Of a stretch of DNA of 64,000 bases, positions 1 to 10,774 are shown piece after piece. Where the stretch lies: positions 36,001 to 100,000 of the forward strand of contig CAUYUJ010000676.1 of NCBI GenBank assembly GCA_963575745.1, in the 5' to 3' direction. The stretch's first letter is position 1, and each line of letters opens with the position of its first letter. The notes below the pieces were generated by a model. The model was not told the origin of the DNA. It did not search any database and saw nothing but the letters and a program-made list of their open reading frames with translations. This stretch comes from Prorocentrum cordatum (lineage: Eukaryota > Sar > Dinophyceae > Prorocentrales > Prorocentraceae). The position numbers were made by a program, and so were the translations under genes.

Positions 1-240
1 AGCCGCCAAGCAATTCGTAGACGTGTGTGTGTGTGTGTGGGGGGGGGCACCAAACCGCCTAACAGTACATGCATGAATGGACAAGCCTACATTGATGTAC
101 TGTAGAGCCCGCCGCCGAGCCCGGATCAATCAGGGAACATCGGCTGACCCCCGTTGGCGCCGACCCCCGGAAACGCGCGCGCGCCCACACGGAGGCCTCG
201 CGTAGGAGCCTCCAGGAGGGCCTCAGACCCTGGGGCCTGG
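1..240. repeat. GC-rich non-coding start with (GT)n and G-run
   Basis: A (GT)n microsatellite at about 23-39 runs into a nine-base G run at 39-47. The rest, to 240, is GC-rich with no recognisable gene. Confidence 0.7.
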
Positions 241-385
241 ACTTCGGTCGAGCATGTCCTCCTACAGGCGGACAAGAAATCAAAAAATAGTCAAGCAATG
301 CTCGAACATAGCCAGAAATGGTAAAAACATCCTCCCTCGACTATTCTTGAATATTCCTCCTGTAGAGAGACACGCCCGACTTAAG
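241..385. mobile_element. Short inverted-repeat element, family 1, copy 1
   Basis: A 145-bp element with imperfect terminal inverted repeats: the left end reads GTCGAGCATGTCCTCCTACA from 247, and the right end at 361-380 is the near reverse complement (TGTAGAGAGACACGCCCGAC). The interior is AT-richer than its surroundings and non-coding. The five bases CCTGG lie on both sides (236-240 and 386-390) and could be a target-site duplication. Related copies are at 21570, 49899 and 56525. It is a non-autonomous, MITE-like element of unknown superfamily. Confidence 0.7.
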
Positions 386-1918
386 CCTGGGCCTGGGAGC
401 GAATTCATGGAGGGACGACAACTGGGGGGAAGGAAGATGCCCCTGTCGGGCCCAAAAGGGCCCCTTTGGGGCCCTCAAGGGGCCCTTTTCGGCAGCCCTT
501 GCTGCACCCCCCATGTATCGCCCCTCCATGACGCGCCCTCTGATGGGCGCTCCGACCTCGGGCTCCGGTTCGACGACGGGGCGGCGATCCGAGACGGCGG
601 GGAGAAGGTGAGAGAGGTGGTGGCTTCAGCTGTTTGCGCCTGTGAGCTCATCTCCGCCTGTCCTCGCCAAACAGATGAATCGAACGCCTGGCGCGCGCTG
701 GCGACCGTGTGCTGCAGACGGGCCAGAGAAATATTCGAACCTGAACGCACGCAGCTGCACCATCTATTGGAGCAGATTGGGGCATCAAGTGGACGGAGGT
801 GGAGGAGAAGGAGGAGAAAGAGGAGAAGGAGCAGGAAGAGGAGGAGGAGGAGGAGCTCTCGTCCATTCAGTTCATCATACTCCTGCCAGAGCGTGCTCGT
901 GAACGTTGGGAGGAGCAACACGAAGATTTGCGCACCCTCTACTTCGCCGCTCCGTTCGGAGCACCGTGCACTCGAGGAGCAGAAGGAGGAGGAGGAGGAG
1001 GAGGAGGAGGAGGAGACGACGCTGCGGGATGAGGGCTCACAGCCTGCCCAGAGAGCAGGAGAAAGCCTGGAATGGAGCAGACCTCGACTGGATGAGAGTA
1101 CCTGGAATGGGGGAGGAGGGGGAGGAGGACGAGGAGGAAGAGGAGGAGGAGGAGGCGAGGAGGACGACCAATGGAGGAGCAGAAGAATGACACTTCGAAT
1201 GAAGGGAGGAAGGGAGGGACGGAGGGAGGGAGAGGGGGAGAAGGAGGAGGAGGAGGAGGGAAAGGATAATCACAAATACCCTGAAGTGGGGGCGGGAGGG
1301 GCCTCAGGAGCTGCAGGCCCCGAACGGGCGGGAGGGCGTCGGCCACGCGCGCCCCGCCCGCGCAGAGTTAGTTCGCGCAGGGGCCGCCTCCAGCAGGTCG
1401 CGCACCTGGCCCGGGGTCATGTCGGCGAGGAGCGCGGCGTAGCGGGAGCCTGGCCCCTCCCTTCCGGCAGCCTGGCCCTTCTCCTCCTCCTCCTGCTCCA
1501 ACTCCACCCGAGGCCTCCTCCGCGCCCGCCCGAGGTGTTCTCTCCCAATCGAGGCATCCTCCTCGCTCGCCTCCTCGTACTCCTTCTCCCTCGTCCTCCA
1601 GTTCGAGGATCCCCTCTCACCCCTCTCCGCCTCGTCCGTTCCAGGTATCCTCCTCGCCTCCCCCATGGATTCGAAGGGTCCCCGCCTTCTCAATTCGAGG
1701 CACCGTCTTCCTCACTCTCCTCCTCCTCCTCCTTCCTCATTCCAAAGACCTCCCCCTCCATTCGAATGGAGCCTCCTCCCGTCGAAAGTGCGTCCTCATC
1801 CTGATCCCTTCTTCCTCCATTACAGGTATCATCTTGGTTCAATGATCCTCCTCTATTCGAAGATATGACGAATCTGAACTGTTTGGGAGTCCAGAACATC
1901 AGCCAAACCCGCTGAACT
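386..1918. repeat. GC-rich DNA with purine (GGA)n then pyrimidine (TCC)n tracts
   Basis: Imperfect GGA/GAG tracts lie at about 795-870, 985-1020 and 1105-1260. From about 1475 to 1800 the composition flips to TCC/CTC-rich. A long frame runs through this stretch on the plus strand, but its product is Glu/Arg/Gly-rich low-complexity sequence. I see no gene. Confidence 0.6.
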
Positions 1919-2130
1919 ATGGTCCCCAAACCACTCCTGGGGTCCACCCGGTGCAATTGTTCACCCCAGATCCGTTTCTGAGTCCGATAGCCCGAAGCGG
2001 CCCCCGGTGGTCGAAACAGCAACAAGAAACGTCCCGAATCCAGATCCTCCAACCTTGTCACCCCCTTCCCTGTTGGCCAGAACCAGTGCTGGGTGGGCCA
2101 CCTCAGAACTCCAGCCGACTCCAAATTCGA
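1919..2130 (+). repeat. Dispersed repeat family 5, copy 1
   Basis: About 210 bp of non-coding sequence whose ordered blocks recur at 7371-7570 and 21125-21320. They are a start with CTCCTGGGG, a middle block GTTCACCCC, and an end block GAACCAGTGCTGGG followed by GGGCCACCTCAGA. The copies are diverged but collinear. No terminal inverted repeat or tail is evident, so the class is unknown. Confidence 0.6.
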
Positions 2131-3244
2131 GGTGTCCTCCTCTCCATCGTCCAACTTGCCATCGCTCGGACGTCCTTTCCCCCTCGCATGGTTCGGTTCG
2201 CGCGCTTGTTTTGCCCCCAAGATGATTCGACCTGCTCCTCGAGGATACTCGCCAAGAACAAATAAAAACGTCTGAGTGATGCCAAGCCAACGGTCGCGGT
2301 ACTAGTCGAGATATTCCTCCTCTTCGAGCTGCCCCGTCCTCGCGGCGAGTCAGAGGCCTGTGCCCCCTCCCCATTCCGAGATGCCGAGGTTCCGAAAGAG
2401 AGGAAGGGGAGGGAGGGGAAGGAGAGAGGAAGAGAGAGAGAGAGAGAACGAGACGCCAGCAGCGAGAGAGAGAGAGAGAGAGAACAGCACCAAACAAGCG
2501 GCACGTATAGACGTGGCCCAGGGACACACAAGTGAATAGAAACACATCCGAAGTTTCCCAACTTGTTCCTTCTGTTCTGGATGTGTTCCCCTCAACTTCC
2601 CATAGATGCCACACTTGCATGGGGATCAGCGGTCATTTGTGTCTGTAGTCCTCCCTTCCTGAACGTGTACGGCAGGAACTCTGCATTGACCAGCTAACGA
2701 AGAGAGAGGTGAAGAGAACGAGAGAGAGAGAGAGAGCGCGCGCGCGCAACAAAACAGCACACACGCATCACAGATTCTTCCGCCTCCTCGTCGTTGATTC
2801 GGAACCCGAGGGTCGAATCGGTCGAAGCTGTTGGAACTCGAGGGCAATGTGCTTTTGGGCCTCAGGAGACCCACCTGAGACCGCAGGGGATGACGTCCTC
2901 CTCCTTCTCGTGGAGGGGCGGGGTGACCCCGCAGATTCCTCGCGTGGCTACTCCTCTTCTTCCTCCCTCTACTAATCTTTCAGTAGGCAGCCCGTTGAGC
3001 CCAATCGTCCTCCTGCTTGTCCTCTCTGTTCCCATCCTACATCCCATTGTCGTCTGACACCACCTCCTCCTGCGCCTCCTCCTTTTCGACATCGTCTTCG
3101 TCGCCATCGTCCAAAACGTTTTCCTCCTTGATGCCCTCTTCCTCCCGCCAGTCTGCCTTGTGCTGCCCTGCGCTCGCACCATCAGAGTCCAACTCTTCAT
3201 CTGCCGTCCTCGTATTCGTCGTCAAGGCTAGCGTCGTTTGGTTT
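2131..3244. repeat. Non-coding DNA with (GA)n and (GC)n microsatellites
   Basis: (GA)n tracts lie at about 2425-2500 and at 2704-2735, the second passing directly into alternating GCGCGCGC at 2736-2747, which could adopt Z-DNA. Pyrimidine-rich sequence occupies about 2890-3130. No gene is recognised. Confidence 0.6.
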
Positions 3245-4227
3245 ATCCATAGAGGAGGAGGACGACGAGGACGAGGAGGATGAGGAGGAGGAGGGGAGGG
3301 GTAGGGGGAGAGGGGGGGGGGGGAAGGAGGAGGAGGCGGAGGAGGAGGAGGACGAGGAGGAGGAGGAGGGGGAACTACACAAGCATTAACTGCTGGAGGT
3401 CCGCGCGGGCTTCTGGGATCTGAGCTCGCAGGTCCCTCCCCGGCGCGCGGCGCCCAGCGCAGACCAGAGAACGCCGCGCGAAGCTCCGAAGGTTTGCGTG
3501 TTGGTGCAGCTATCTCTTCGCATCCACCCAGGCCTTGGCGGCACACGCAAACACACTAATACTAGACGTCTTCCTTGGAGGCGCGCGCCCGACCCGAACG
3601 TATAGTGTGCCCATCTTGTAGCGTATCGTTTCCCGAGCGGCATGGCCAGAAAACGCCCGCCACGAAGACTACACTACAAGAAGTAGTTTGGAGTGATGCC
3701 GAGGGAAGACTTCCTAGAAGGAGGCAAACACTTTGAAGGCGCGGGCCTCGTCTACAGAAGTGGGGCCGGCGCCTTCTTAGAATTAGCCTCCTTCTGAAAA
3801 GCCTTCACCCCTCACCCTACACCCCTCTGCGCGTGGCCGAGTACCTCCGACGACGGGCACTGATTCGTCACAGCATCGGCCCTCCTCCTCCTCCTCCTCC
3901 TCCTCCTCATCCTCTGCCGTTCCCGCCGTTTCTCGCTCAGCCAGCGTCTTATCCTGCGCCCGCGGCGCGGAGCGCGCCGCAGCAGCCCACCAGGGCCGTG
4001 CGGGCACTCAGACGGCGGCCCCGGGAACCCGACCCCGAGGAAGAGAGAGGACCAGGGACCAATAAATACCTCGGAGGAGGGGAGAGGGGCCGGGTTTTCA
4101 AAAAAGGGGGGCCCGACTGGGCCCTTGGCTAGCGCCGCGCGCGCCCGCGCCCGCGGGCGTCAGGCGCACGGCGCGCGGCCAGGCCGTCGGCCTCTTCGTG
4201 GGCCGGCGGCCGCACGGCGGCGGCTTT
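3245..4227. repeat. (GGA)n tract and GC-rich non-coding DNA
   Basis: An imperfect GAG/GGA tract occupies 3250-3372 and a (TCC)n tract 3881-3910. The rest is GC-rich with no recognisable coding or RNA gene. Confidence 0.55.
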
Positions 4228-4560
4228 TCGTAGTTCTCGAACTTGTGGTACTGCTTGACTCTGAGTGCGTGAACCTGTGGTACTCGACCCAGTCGTGCTG
4301 GTCAAGTGGTACTGCTTGACTCTGCAGTGCTCGAAACTGTGCTTCTCGCTACAGACGTGCTAGGTCAACGTAGTACGGCTTGGCTCCGTGGTTCACGAGC
4401 TGTGGTACTCGACTCAATCATGATGGTCGTCGTAGTACAGCCTGAAACTGTGGTGCAAAGCCTGCGGTACTCGACCCAGTCGCGTTGGTTGATGTCATAG
4501 TGCTTGTCTCGGTGGTCCTCGATCATGTGGTACTCGACTCGGCCGTGCTGGTCGGCAATA
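4228..4560 (+). repeat. 62-bp diverged tandem array, block 1
   Basis: The block GTGGTACTCGACTCAGTCGT recurs with variation at 4277, about 4339, 4402, 4464 and 4527, giving a period of 62-63 bp. Units alternate GTGGTACTCGAC and GTAGTACTGCTTGAC motifs. More diverged units reappear at 5380-5640 and 6060-6175. Confidence 0.75.
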
Positions 4561-5199
4561 ATGGCGGGAGGTGGTGGTGGAGTGGATGGTCGGTTGGGGA
4601 GCTCCCCAGCCATTGTAATTGCTTGACGTGCGTGCTGGTTGGTGGGTCGTCGGGAATCGGCTTGTTGGTGGTGTTGTGGTATGGGTCGTGGGCGCACATA
4701 TGAGGCCTCCATGCACCGACTTCAAGTGGGGGTCGTGGCGGCCCCACCTCGTCCCGCTATGGCTAGGGGTCACAGTGCCCTCGGTGGGGGCGAACCCCAG
4801 GCCTGGTGCATACTTCCGTCGGTGTGGGATGTCTCGGCTGCCCTGCGCTTCGCCCGTTGGGCGCTCGGGTAGCTCCTCCTCCGCCATAGGGGATGGTGGG
4901 GGTGGCGAGCTAGGGCGGATCGCAGGGGCGCAGGTAGTGGACGTCCTACCCCCCCCCCTGCCCCTAACCATCCCCACTGGTAGGCGCGGGTAATACTCGT
5001 CCTTCCCCCCCACCCTTCGAGCCCGTCTCGAAGTTTGATCCATGCCTCACCAGGGCAGCGTTGACTTGTAAAGAGGTGTGGTGGGCCATACAAGGGATGT
5101 GGGTGATGGTCGATCGGTGGTGCAACGTAGTCGTAGAAGTCGAATACCGTCTGGCCAGCTGGTAACCACTGAATTGTATACGTACGATCGCTGCCTGAG
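4561..5199. other. Non-coding stretch, nothing recognised
   Basis: GT-rich then GC-rich sequence. Open frames occur on both strands, but their products match no family I know and overlap one another. Confidence 0.4.
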
Positions 5200-5356
5200 C
5201 ACATACAGCAAAACGTAGCGACTTGTGCCTGGGGTGTTCCCACGCATTCGGGGCTTCCCCAGGATTTGCGTCCTAACGCCTCATGCAAAACTTGGCGACG
5301 CTGCCTGAGGTGTTCCCACGCATTCGGGGCTTCCTCAGGACTTGAGTCCTGACGCC
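5200..5356 (+). repeat. 76-bp tandem duplication
   Basis: Two adjacent units share GTGTTCCCACGCATTCGGGG (at 5234 and 5310) and the flanking GGCTTCC(C/T)CAGGA block. The offset is 76 bp. The duplication separates two blocks of the 62-bp array. Confidence 0.8.
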
Positions 5357-5379
5357 ATAGTGCTTGTCGTCGAGGACGC

Positions 5380-5640
5380 TCTTCGCCGCGGACAGCCCTG
5401 TGGTACCCGACGTGGTCGTGGTCGAACCTGTGGTGCTCGCCATAGTCTTGCTGGTACAAGTGGCCGTGCTTGACTCAGTGGCGCCCGCACCTGTGTTCGG
5501 CACAGTCATGCTGGTCGACATGGTAAGCTTGTCTCCGCGGTGCACGGGCCTATGGTTCTCGGCTCCGACGTGCTGGTCGACGTAGTACTGCTTGTGCTGC
5601 TTGCCCCTATGGTGCACAAGCCCGTGGTGCTCGGGTCACT
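5380..5640 (+). repeat. 62-bp diverged tandem array, block 2
   Basis: Variant units carry CCTGTGGT, GCTGGTCGACGTAGTACTGC and GTGGTGCTCG in the same order as block 1. They are more diverged and include insertions. Confidence 0.6.
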
Positions 5641-6059
5641 ATTGTTGCCCATTTGCCAAGAGATAACAGAAAACGTACAATGATAGACTGGGCGCTTTGC
5701 TACCTTTGCCCAGAGAGGATAAATACTCGCATCAAAATCGTTGCCTGAACGAATGCATGATAGAACCAATAAGAATACTCGAGGGGAGGCACGCTCCGTC
5801 GCCTTTAAAGGATCGCGCCCACCCGTATAGGCGCTACGGGTCCCCCCCCTCGGGAATGGCAAGCCATCGCAGTCCATGAAGAAGACATACTCGAATATTC
5901 ACTCGGTCGTGCTGGTCGCGCAAAATATTCAGACAATAGATTCAATAACATACGCAGGCCCTCGATCGCTCAGTCGGTAAAAATACAGCAACATAGTAAT
6001 CCACTTAGTCCACTGGACGTGTTGCAAAATCTGTAGTACTGCAAAATAGTAATCCACTC
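5641..6059. other. Spacer inside the 62-bp array, nothing recognised
   Basis: A moderately AT-richer segment between blocks 2 and 3 of the 62-bp array. No ORF, RNA or inverted repeat stands out. Confidence 0.4.
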
Positions 6060-6175
6060 ACGAATCAGTTGTGCAGGTCGACGTGGTACTGCCTGAGCCT
6101 GTGGGCCCGAACCTGTGGTGCTCGACCCAGTCGTGCTGGTCGACGTAGTACAACGCGAATCTGTGGGTTGCTGCT
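6060..6175 (+). repeat. 62-bp diverged tandem array, block 3
   Basis: About two units with GTCGACGTGGTACTGCCTGA and GTGGTGCTCGACCCAGTCGT, clearly related to block 1. Confidence 0.65.
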
Positions 6176-7370
6176 AGCGACGGTGGCTGCCCCACGCCCT
6201 GTGACAGTCGTGCCCCAGCTGTTCTGGCTCAGTGTAATGGTCCAGTGGCGCGTAGAAGCTGTGGTAGTACTCGTCTGTCTCGGCCCACAGTGCTTCATCG
6301 TCTGCGAGCTGCCCCCAGTGGGCTGCGAAGGCCGCTGCCCCTCCTCCTCCTCCTCCTCCTCCTCCTCCTCCTCCGCAGCTCTTCTAGGGAACCCACGAAG
6401 AAAGCTGCGCGCCCAACCACGTAGACGAATACGGCCCCACAGCCTCCGAGACCAGCCTCGTAACACGAACGCTCGTGCAGTGCGGACTTGCTCGAGCAGA
6501 TGAATACGGCCCCAGCCCTCGAACACCGCGAGGACTCATGTACGGGCACGTCCTTCCTTCGCTCACGATCTCCTGCTTCGAGGAGGAGGAGGAGGTGGAG
6601 AAATTTGCGAAATTTTCCAAACCCGCGAAACAGACTTTAAGGGACTCAAGTTTTTTTCACACTACCTCTCCTCCGCCTTCTCCTCCGCCCTGCTCACTCC
6701 TCTCCCCCCTCCACCATCATCCCTCGTGCCTGAACAATTATCCCTGATCCCTGATTCCGAACTGTCCCTGATCCCTCCTCCTCCTCCTCCTCCTCTTCCT
6801 CCTCCTCCCTCCAACTCCTCGTCCTCATCCATCCTCCCTCCCCCTCCCCCCTCCATCCTCCATCGCCCCCCCGTGGCTCAGAAAGAGACAACACTGCATC
6901 AACATAATCTTCTGAAGCCCGCGCGGCCTGCTCCGATCTGCCTGGAGTCCCCACTGTCCCCGGCGCGCGGGGTGCACCGGGGGATGCGCAGGAGGCACCG
7001 CCAGCGGGGCCCAGCGCCCATGCAAAAAGTCCGAGGGGAGCCCCGAAAACTGACGCTTGTGTTTTTGTGCGATGAATCCTCCTCCTCTCCTCCTCCTCCT
7101 CCTCCTCCTCCTTCTCCTCCTCCGCCTCCTCCTCCTCCTTTTCCTCCTCTCGAACCTCTCCGCGGATGCGTTGAGACAGAGGAGGATGCGGCCGTAGCGA
7201 CGAGTGCCTCCCGGGAGGCCCACAAAAGGCGACGGCGAGGGAAGGGCAGCGGCATCGGTGCCTTGCCCTCCTCTGGCCCTTGCCTCCCTCCTTCCCCGTC
7301 CCTCCGCCCTCCTCCTTCCTCTGCTCCTTCTTCCCCCGTCGCCCCGTGTAGGTATTGATTGTCGCAGCTC
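6176..7370. repeat. Non-coding DNA with several (TCC)n tracts
   Basis: TCC/CTC tracts lie at about 6340-6372, 6660-6870, 7078-7150 and 7260-7340. The long frames across them encode Pro/Ser- or Glu/Arg-rich low-complexity products, so I treat the interval as non-coding. Confidence 0.6.
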
Positions 7371-7570
7371 TCCTATCCCCCGAAAACCCTGGGGCCCATC
7401 TGGTGCAATGTTCACCCCAAATCTGTGCTTGCCGGCCCCAAGCCCCGAACACGGATCCTGGTCTGGAAGCCACAACTTCGTCCCGCGCCCCCCCCCCTTC
7501 CTGCTGGCCCGAACCAGAGCTGGGCCACCTCAGACCTTTGGCCGACTCCCAACAGTTCCCCTTCTGCGGC
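7371..7570 (+). repeat. Dispersed repeat family 5, copy 2
   Basis: Collinear with the copy at 1919: CCCTGGGGCCCATCTGGTGC, then GTTCACCCCAAATCTG, then a run of cytosines and GAACCAGAGCTGGGCCACCT. The C run at about 7489-7499 corresponds to a longer one in the copy at 21125. Confidence 0.65.
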
Positions 7571-7607
7571 AACTTTTGGGAGCCTCCGATGCAATCTGAT
7601 TGGCACT

Positions 7608-7712
7608 CGCGAGTCGACGCTAATCGACGCGAATCGACGCTAGTCGACGCTCATCGGCACGAAATCGGCGCTGTCTTCTCATCGATCACCAGACGCTAAT
7701 CGACGCTGGTGC
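7608..7712 (+). repeat. Degenerate ATCGACGC repeat
   Basis: The sequence repeats AATCGACGC/AGTCGACGC about eight times at 10-12 bp spacing. It is one of several ATCG-rich degenerate repeats in this window (also 10005, 10775 and 22320). Confidence 0.7.
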
Positions 7713-8613
7713 ACTCTGAAGACACTGTTACGAGGGCACACAAGGCTCCGACGATTTGCCACCATGTGTCAGGGCTGGACCTAAACGCTGTTTTGGCGAT
7801 TCCGTGGGCCGTTTTCGTTACGATCTCGTCTCGCAGTAAGGGCGGCTCGAAGACAAAACAAAGGAAAACGATAACATAACGAAAACAAGATGATCCCGTT
7901 TAACTTCAGCCCTGCCATGTGTTCCCCCCCGTCGCCAAGGAGCTGCAGCGCCGCGCCGTCCACCGCCACCGGCGCCAGGCCGAGGGCGCGGAGCGCGCCG
8001 GACAGCTCGTCGGCGCCCCAGGCGGCGATGCGCGGGCCCCATCCGTTCCGAGGGGCAGCGGGCCTCGCGGTCCTGCTCCTGATGTTCTGCAGTTGGCTCG
8101 GTTAGTTCCGTGGGGCAATTGTTTACGGCAGCTGCCCACTTCCCTGATAAAAGGCAATTCCTCTGGGCATCGTTTCTGGATGGGCTGGTGGAATTACGCG
8201 AAGCGTCTAGAATGTGCAAGAGCTTCACGGATTGAGGGCGAGCGGTTCTCAACATGTGATTCTCGCCATAGCTTCGCGCACATTCGTCTTAAAAAGTTGC
8301 AAGAGTCTGGCGGATTGAAGGCGGGGGTGCTCCCATAGCGCTTGCTACGCGGAGGCCGACCATCCCTATCAAATATTTCAATGCACGATGCACTCTGCCT
8401 CCCAATCTGTAGCCTGCGCGGGCGCACCGAGACAACGTAGCACGGGTCTCTGGCAGGGAGATCCGAGTGCGACCGACGTGTTGGAAGGACGGGTGGGAGT
8501 GAGCGACACGGCTTGCGCCCTGTGCAGGATGCGTCTTGATCCTCATTAATACCCCTACAGCCCTCTTCCTGTCTCGGTCCCCCAAACTGGCCACCATCTC
8601 TGGGGAGACCAAA
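7713..8613. other. Non-coding stretch, nothing recognised
   Basis: Mixed-composition DNA without a credible gene. At 8178-8205 the block GATGGGCTGGTGG followed by TACGCGAAGCGT is nearly identical to a block at 41571-41600, so part of this stretch is a dispersed repeat. Confidence 0.4.
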
Positions 8614-8754
8614 AGGTACCGATACCGCTACTCCCCAGACCTCTCCCGGGGTGCGTTCTGGCCAGGATTTCGAGGCGAATCCAGCGGTGGCGACGACGGA
8701 GGCCCAGGAGGCCCAAAAAGGAGAAAACGAGGGGAGGGCAGGGGTATGGGTACC
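8614..8754. mobile_element. Inverted-repeat element, family 3, copy 1
   Basis: The left end AGGTACCGATACC and the right end GGGTATGGGTACCT are imperfect inverted repeats about 140 bp apart. The interior block TTTCGAGGCGAATCCAGCGG (from about 8667) recurs in the copies at 20678 and 51512. The element is non-coding and non-autonomous. Confidence 0.6.
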
Positions 8755-8966
8755 TCTTCCTCCTCTGAATCTCAGCTGTGTGAACCTGCGCTTTGGCTCT
8801 CCTGCCGCAGGAGCGCCACTTCATTTGTCTCCGACGCGTGCCCGACAGATGTGGGGGCGGCGGGCCGTGGCGCGAGGCCCACCGCGGGATCACGCCCGGC
8901 TCCTCCTCGAGGTGCACCGCGATCTCGCGGAGCAGGCCGGCGTGGTACTGCTGCACCTCTGGATGT

Positions 8967-9123
8967 GGCGCGCGGTCGCCAAATACAGGGATCGGGGGGA
9001 GGTGCCCTCCCCAAAATGCGGCAGGTGCCGCCTCGTTCGGCGGCGGAAATCTGCGATTTCCCATGGAAACGGGGCCCGTCGCCAATCCACGCCTCCTTTG
9101 ATCCATGTTTGCGGTCGCCTGAA
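8967..9123 (+). repeat. Dispersed repeat family 4, copy 1
   Basis: About 157 bp that recurs at 21797-21951 with high similarity. Shared blocks are CGCGGTCGCC at the start, GGGGAGGTGCCC, CCCATGGAAACGGG, and a GTTTGCG-GTCGCCTGA end. No coding potential is shared between the copies. Confidence 0.75.
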
Positions 9124-9615
9124 GAATTGAGGGGCGGGGGTGCGCGGTCACACCCTGCTCCTCTACGGTGTTGTTGTCTCCTCTTCCTCCTCCCCCTCCT
9201 CCTGCTCCTCTTCTCCTTGTATCTCTTTGCCTCCCCCTCTTCCTGCTCATCTCCTCCTCCTGCCTCCTGCTCCTTCTCCTTTCTGCTCCGGCTGCTCCCT
9301 TTTATCATTCTGCCGTCCGCCTCCTGTTCCTATGTATGACCCCACTCCTTTTGCCGCCTCCTCCGCGCATCTGCCCTTGTTGTCCTCCTCCACCGCCTCC
9401 TCCTCCTCCTCCTCGCCCCCTTCCTTCTCCCCCCGCTTGCTCCCACCTCCTCATGTTTTCCTCTTCTTCCTCCAAGTGTCCCTCATCCTCCAGTTCACCT
9501 CTTCCTACTCACCCTGTTCTCCCCATCCACCGCCTGTTCATGCTCTCCTCTTCGAAGTTATGCATTCCCCTGGTCCCCTAAATCTCCTCCACATTATCAT
9601 CATGTTCCTGTTCAT
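9124..9615 (+). repeat. Polypyrimidine tract
   Basis: Almost uninterrupted TCC/CTC/TTC-rich sequence with few purines. Frames here encode Ser/Pro/Leu-rich products and are not genes. Confidence 0.7.
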
Positions 9616-10004
9616 ATGTTCCTCATTGGGATTACGCAACACGCTTCCCAGCGCTCATCCAGAGTAGAGAGCAGGCCAGGGGGGAGGGGGCACAACGTGC
9701 AGACAGCAATCCCAGTCGTCCGTGCGGCAAGAGCGGATGCCACCCGAGCCAAACGACACGGATGGACGTTGGCATCGGTCGGCGCGAAAGGGCCGGAGAA
9801 CATGGCCTTGCTCGAAAATAAACCTGTCCACCTCCGGGCGACGGCTGCCGAACTGCGTGATGCTGGAGGCGGGCATACCAGAAGGGCAAACGATGACAAA
9901 TCCTCGTCACCCGTGTCCCCGTCATCTCCGTACTGCTCCCCGGCCAGCTCATCCCATACGCCTAGAGGCCTCCCAAACTGATTTCAAAAAATTAAATGGG
10001 TCAA
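9616..10004. other. Non-coding stretch, nothing recognised
   Basis: Mixed sequence without recognisable coding, RNA or repeat features. Confidence 0.35.
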
Positions 10005-10140
10005 AGGATCGCGCCGCATCGCCGATTCATCGCAGATGCTATCGGCGACGTCGGAGATGCATCGGCGTCGTCGGCGTGGAACAATCGGGCTCCACATCCA
10101 GCCGCACCGGCGATGCATCGGGGATGCGGTGCGACCCTCT
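10005..10140 (+). repeat. Degenerate GCATCGG/ATCGGCG repeat
   Basis: Repeated CGATTCATCG, ATCGGCGACGTCGG and GATGCATCGGCG motifs without a fixed period. It lies about 300 bp from the inverted-repeat element at 10433. Confidence 0.55.
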
Positions 10141-10432
10141 GGCCCAATCCACTCGGACCCCATGTGGAAATCCCTGCAACCTTTTGCGTCCGCCACCTCT
10201 CTTCCCGGCCCCCTGGTTCGATCCCTGGCCCCTCTTTGTCGGGCGCATACGGTCCCGAGCATGGCCTCCAATCGGCCCAGGATGCAAACGAAGACCTCTG
10301 ACCCGACGTGTTGTTTTCGAACCTCCCCGCCTTTGAGGCCGCCGCATTGCGACCCCTGGCCTCCGCGGTCTGAACGCGACACCGGGTCCCTCTTCCAACG
10401 GCCGCGGATGGAGAACAAACACGCAGACACAA

Positions 10433-10623
10433 TGATGGGCCTCTTTTCCACCACCACCACCACAAGTTGGAGGGGGAGGGGTCCTCCTCCTCCTCGTCCT
10501 CGTCCTCCTCCTCCACCACTTCCTGCTACTCCTCCTCCTCCTCCTCCTCTTCCTCCTCCTCTCCGTCCTCCTCTCTTCTCCCCCTCCAACTTATGGTGGT
10601 GGTGGTGGAAAACAGGCCCATCA
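10433..10623. mobile_element. Foldback element with microsatellite core, family 2, copy 1
   Basis: A 191-bp element. The left arm TGATGGGCCTCTTTTCCACC, continuing through CACCACCACAAGTTGGAGGG, pairs with the right arm CCCTCCAACTTATGGTGG ... GGAAAACAGGCCCATCA. The arms are about 45 bp. Between them is a TCC/CTC tract. The bases CACAA occur immediately outside both ends (10428-10432 and 10624-10628), a candidate 5-bp target-site duplication. Other copies are at 11050, 22181, 52040 and 57289. Confidence 0.8.
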
Positions 10624-10774
10624 CACAACGAATCGTCGATTCCCCCAGGAGAAGGATGAGAAAGCAGAAGTCCTCTTTTCAAGAGGCGGCGGGGACTCTC
10701 AGCAACCCTCCAGCCTCCTGAACATGTTCTGTGCCCTCAGGGGGGCGTTGAGAACACTTCTCTCAAAAGGCAAG

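Noticed and set aside
254-1804. A 516-codon plus-strand frame
   Set aside because: The product is Glu/Arg/Gly-rich sequence from GGA and TCC tracts and it begins inside a family 1 inverted-repeat element. There is no domain.
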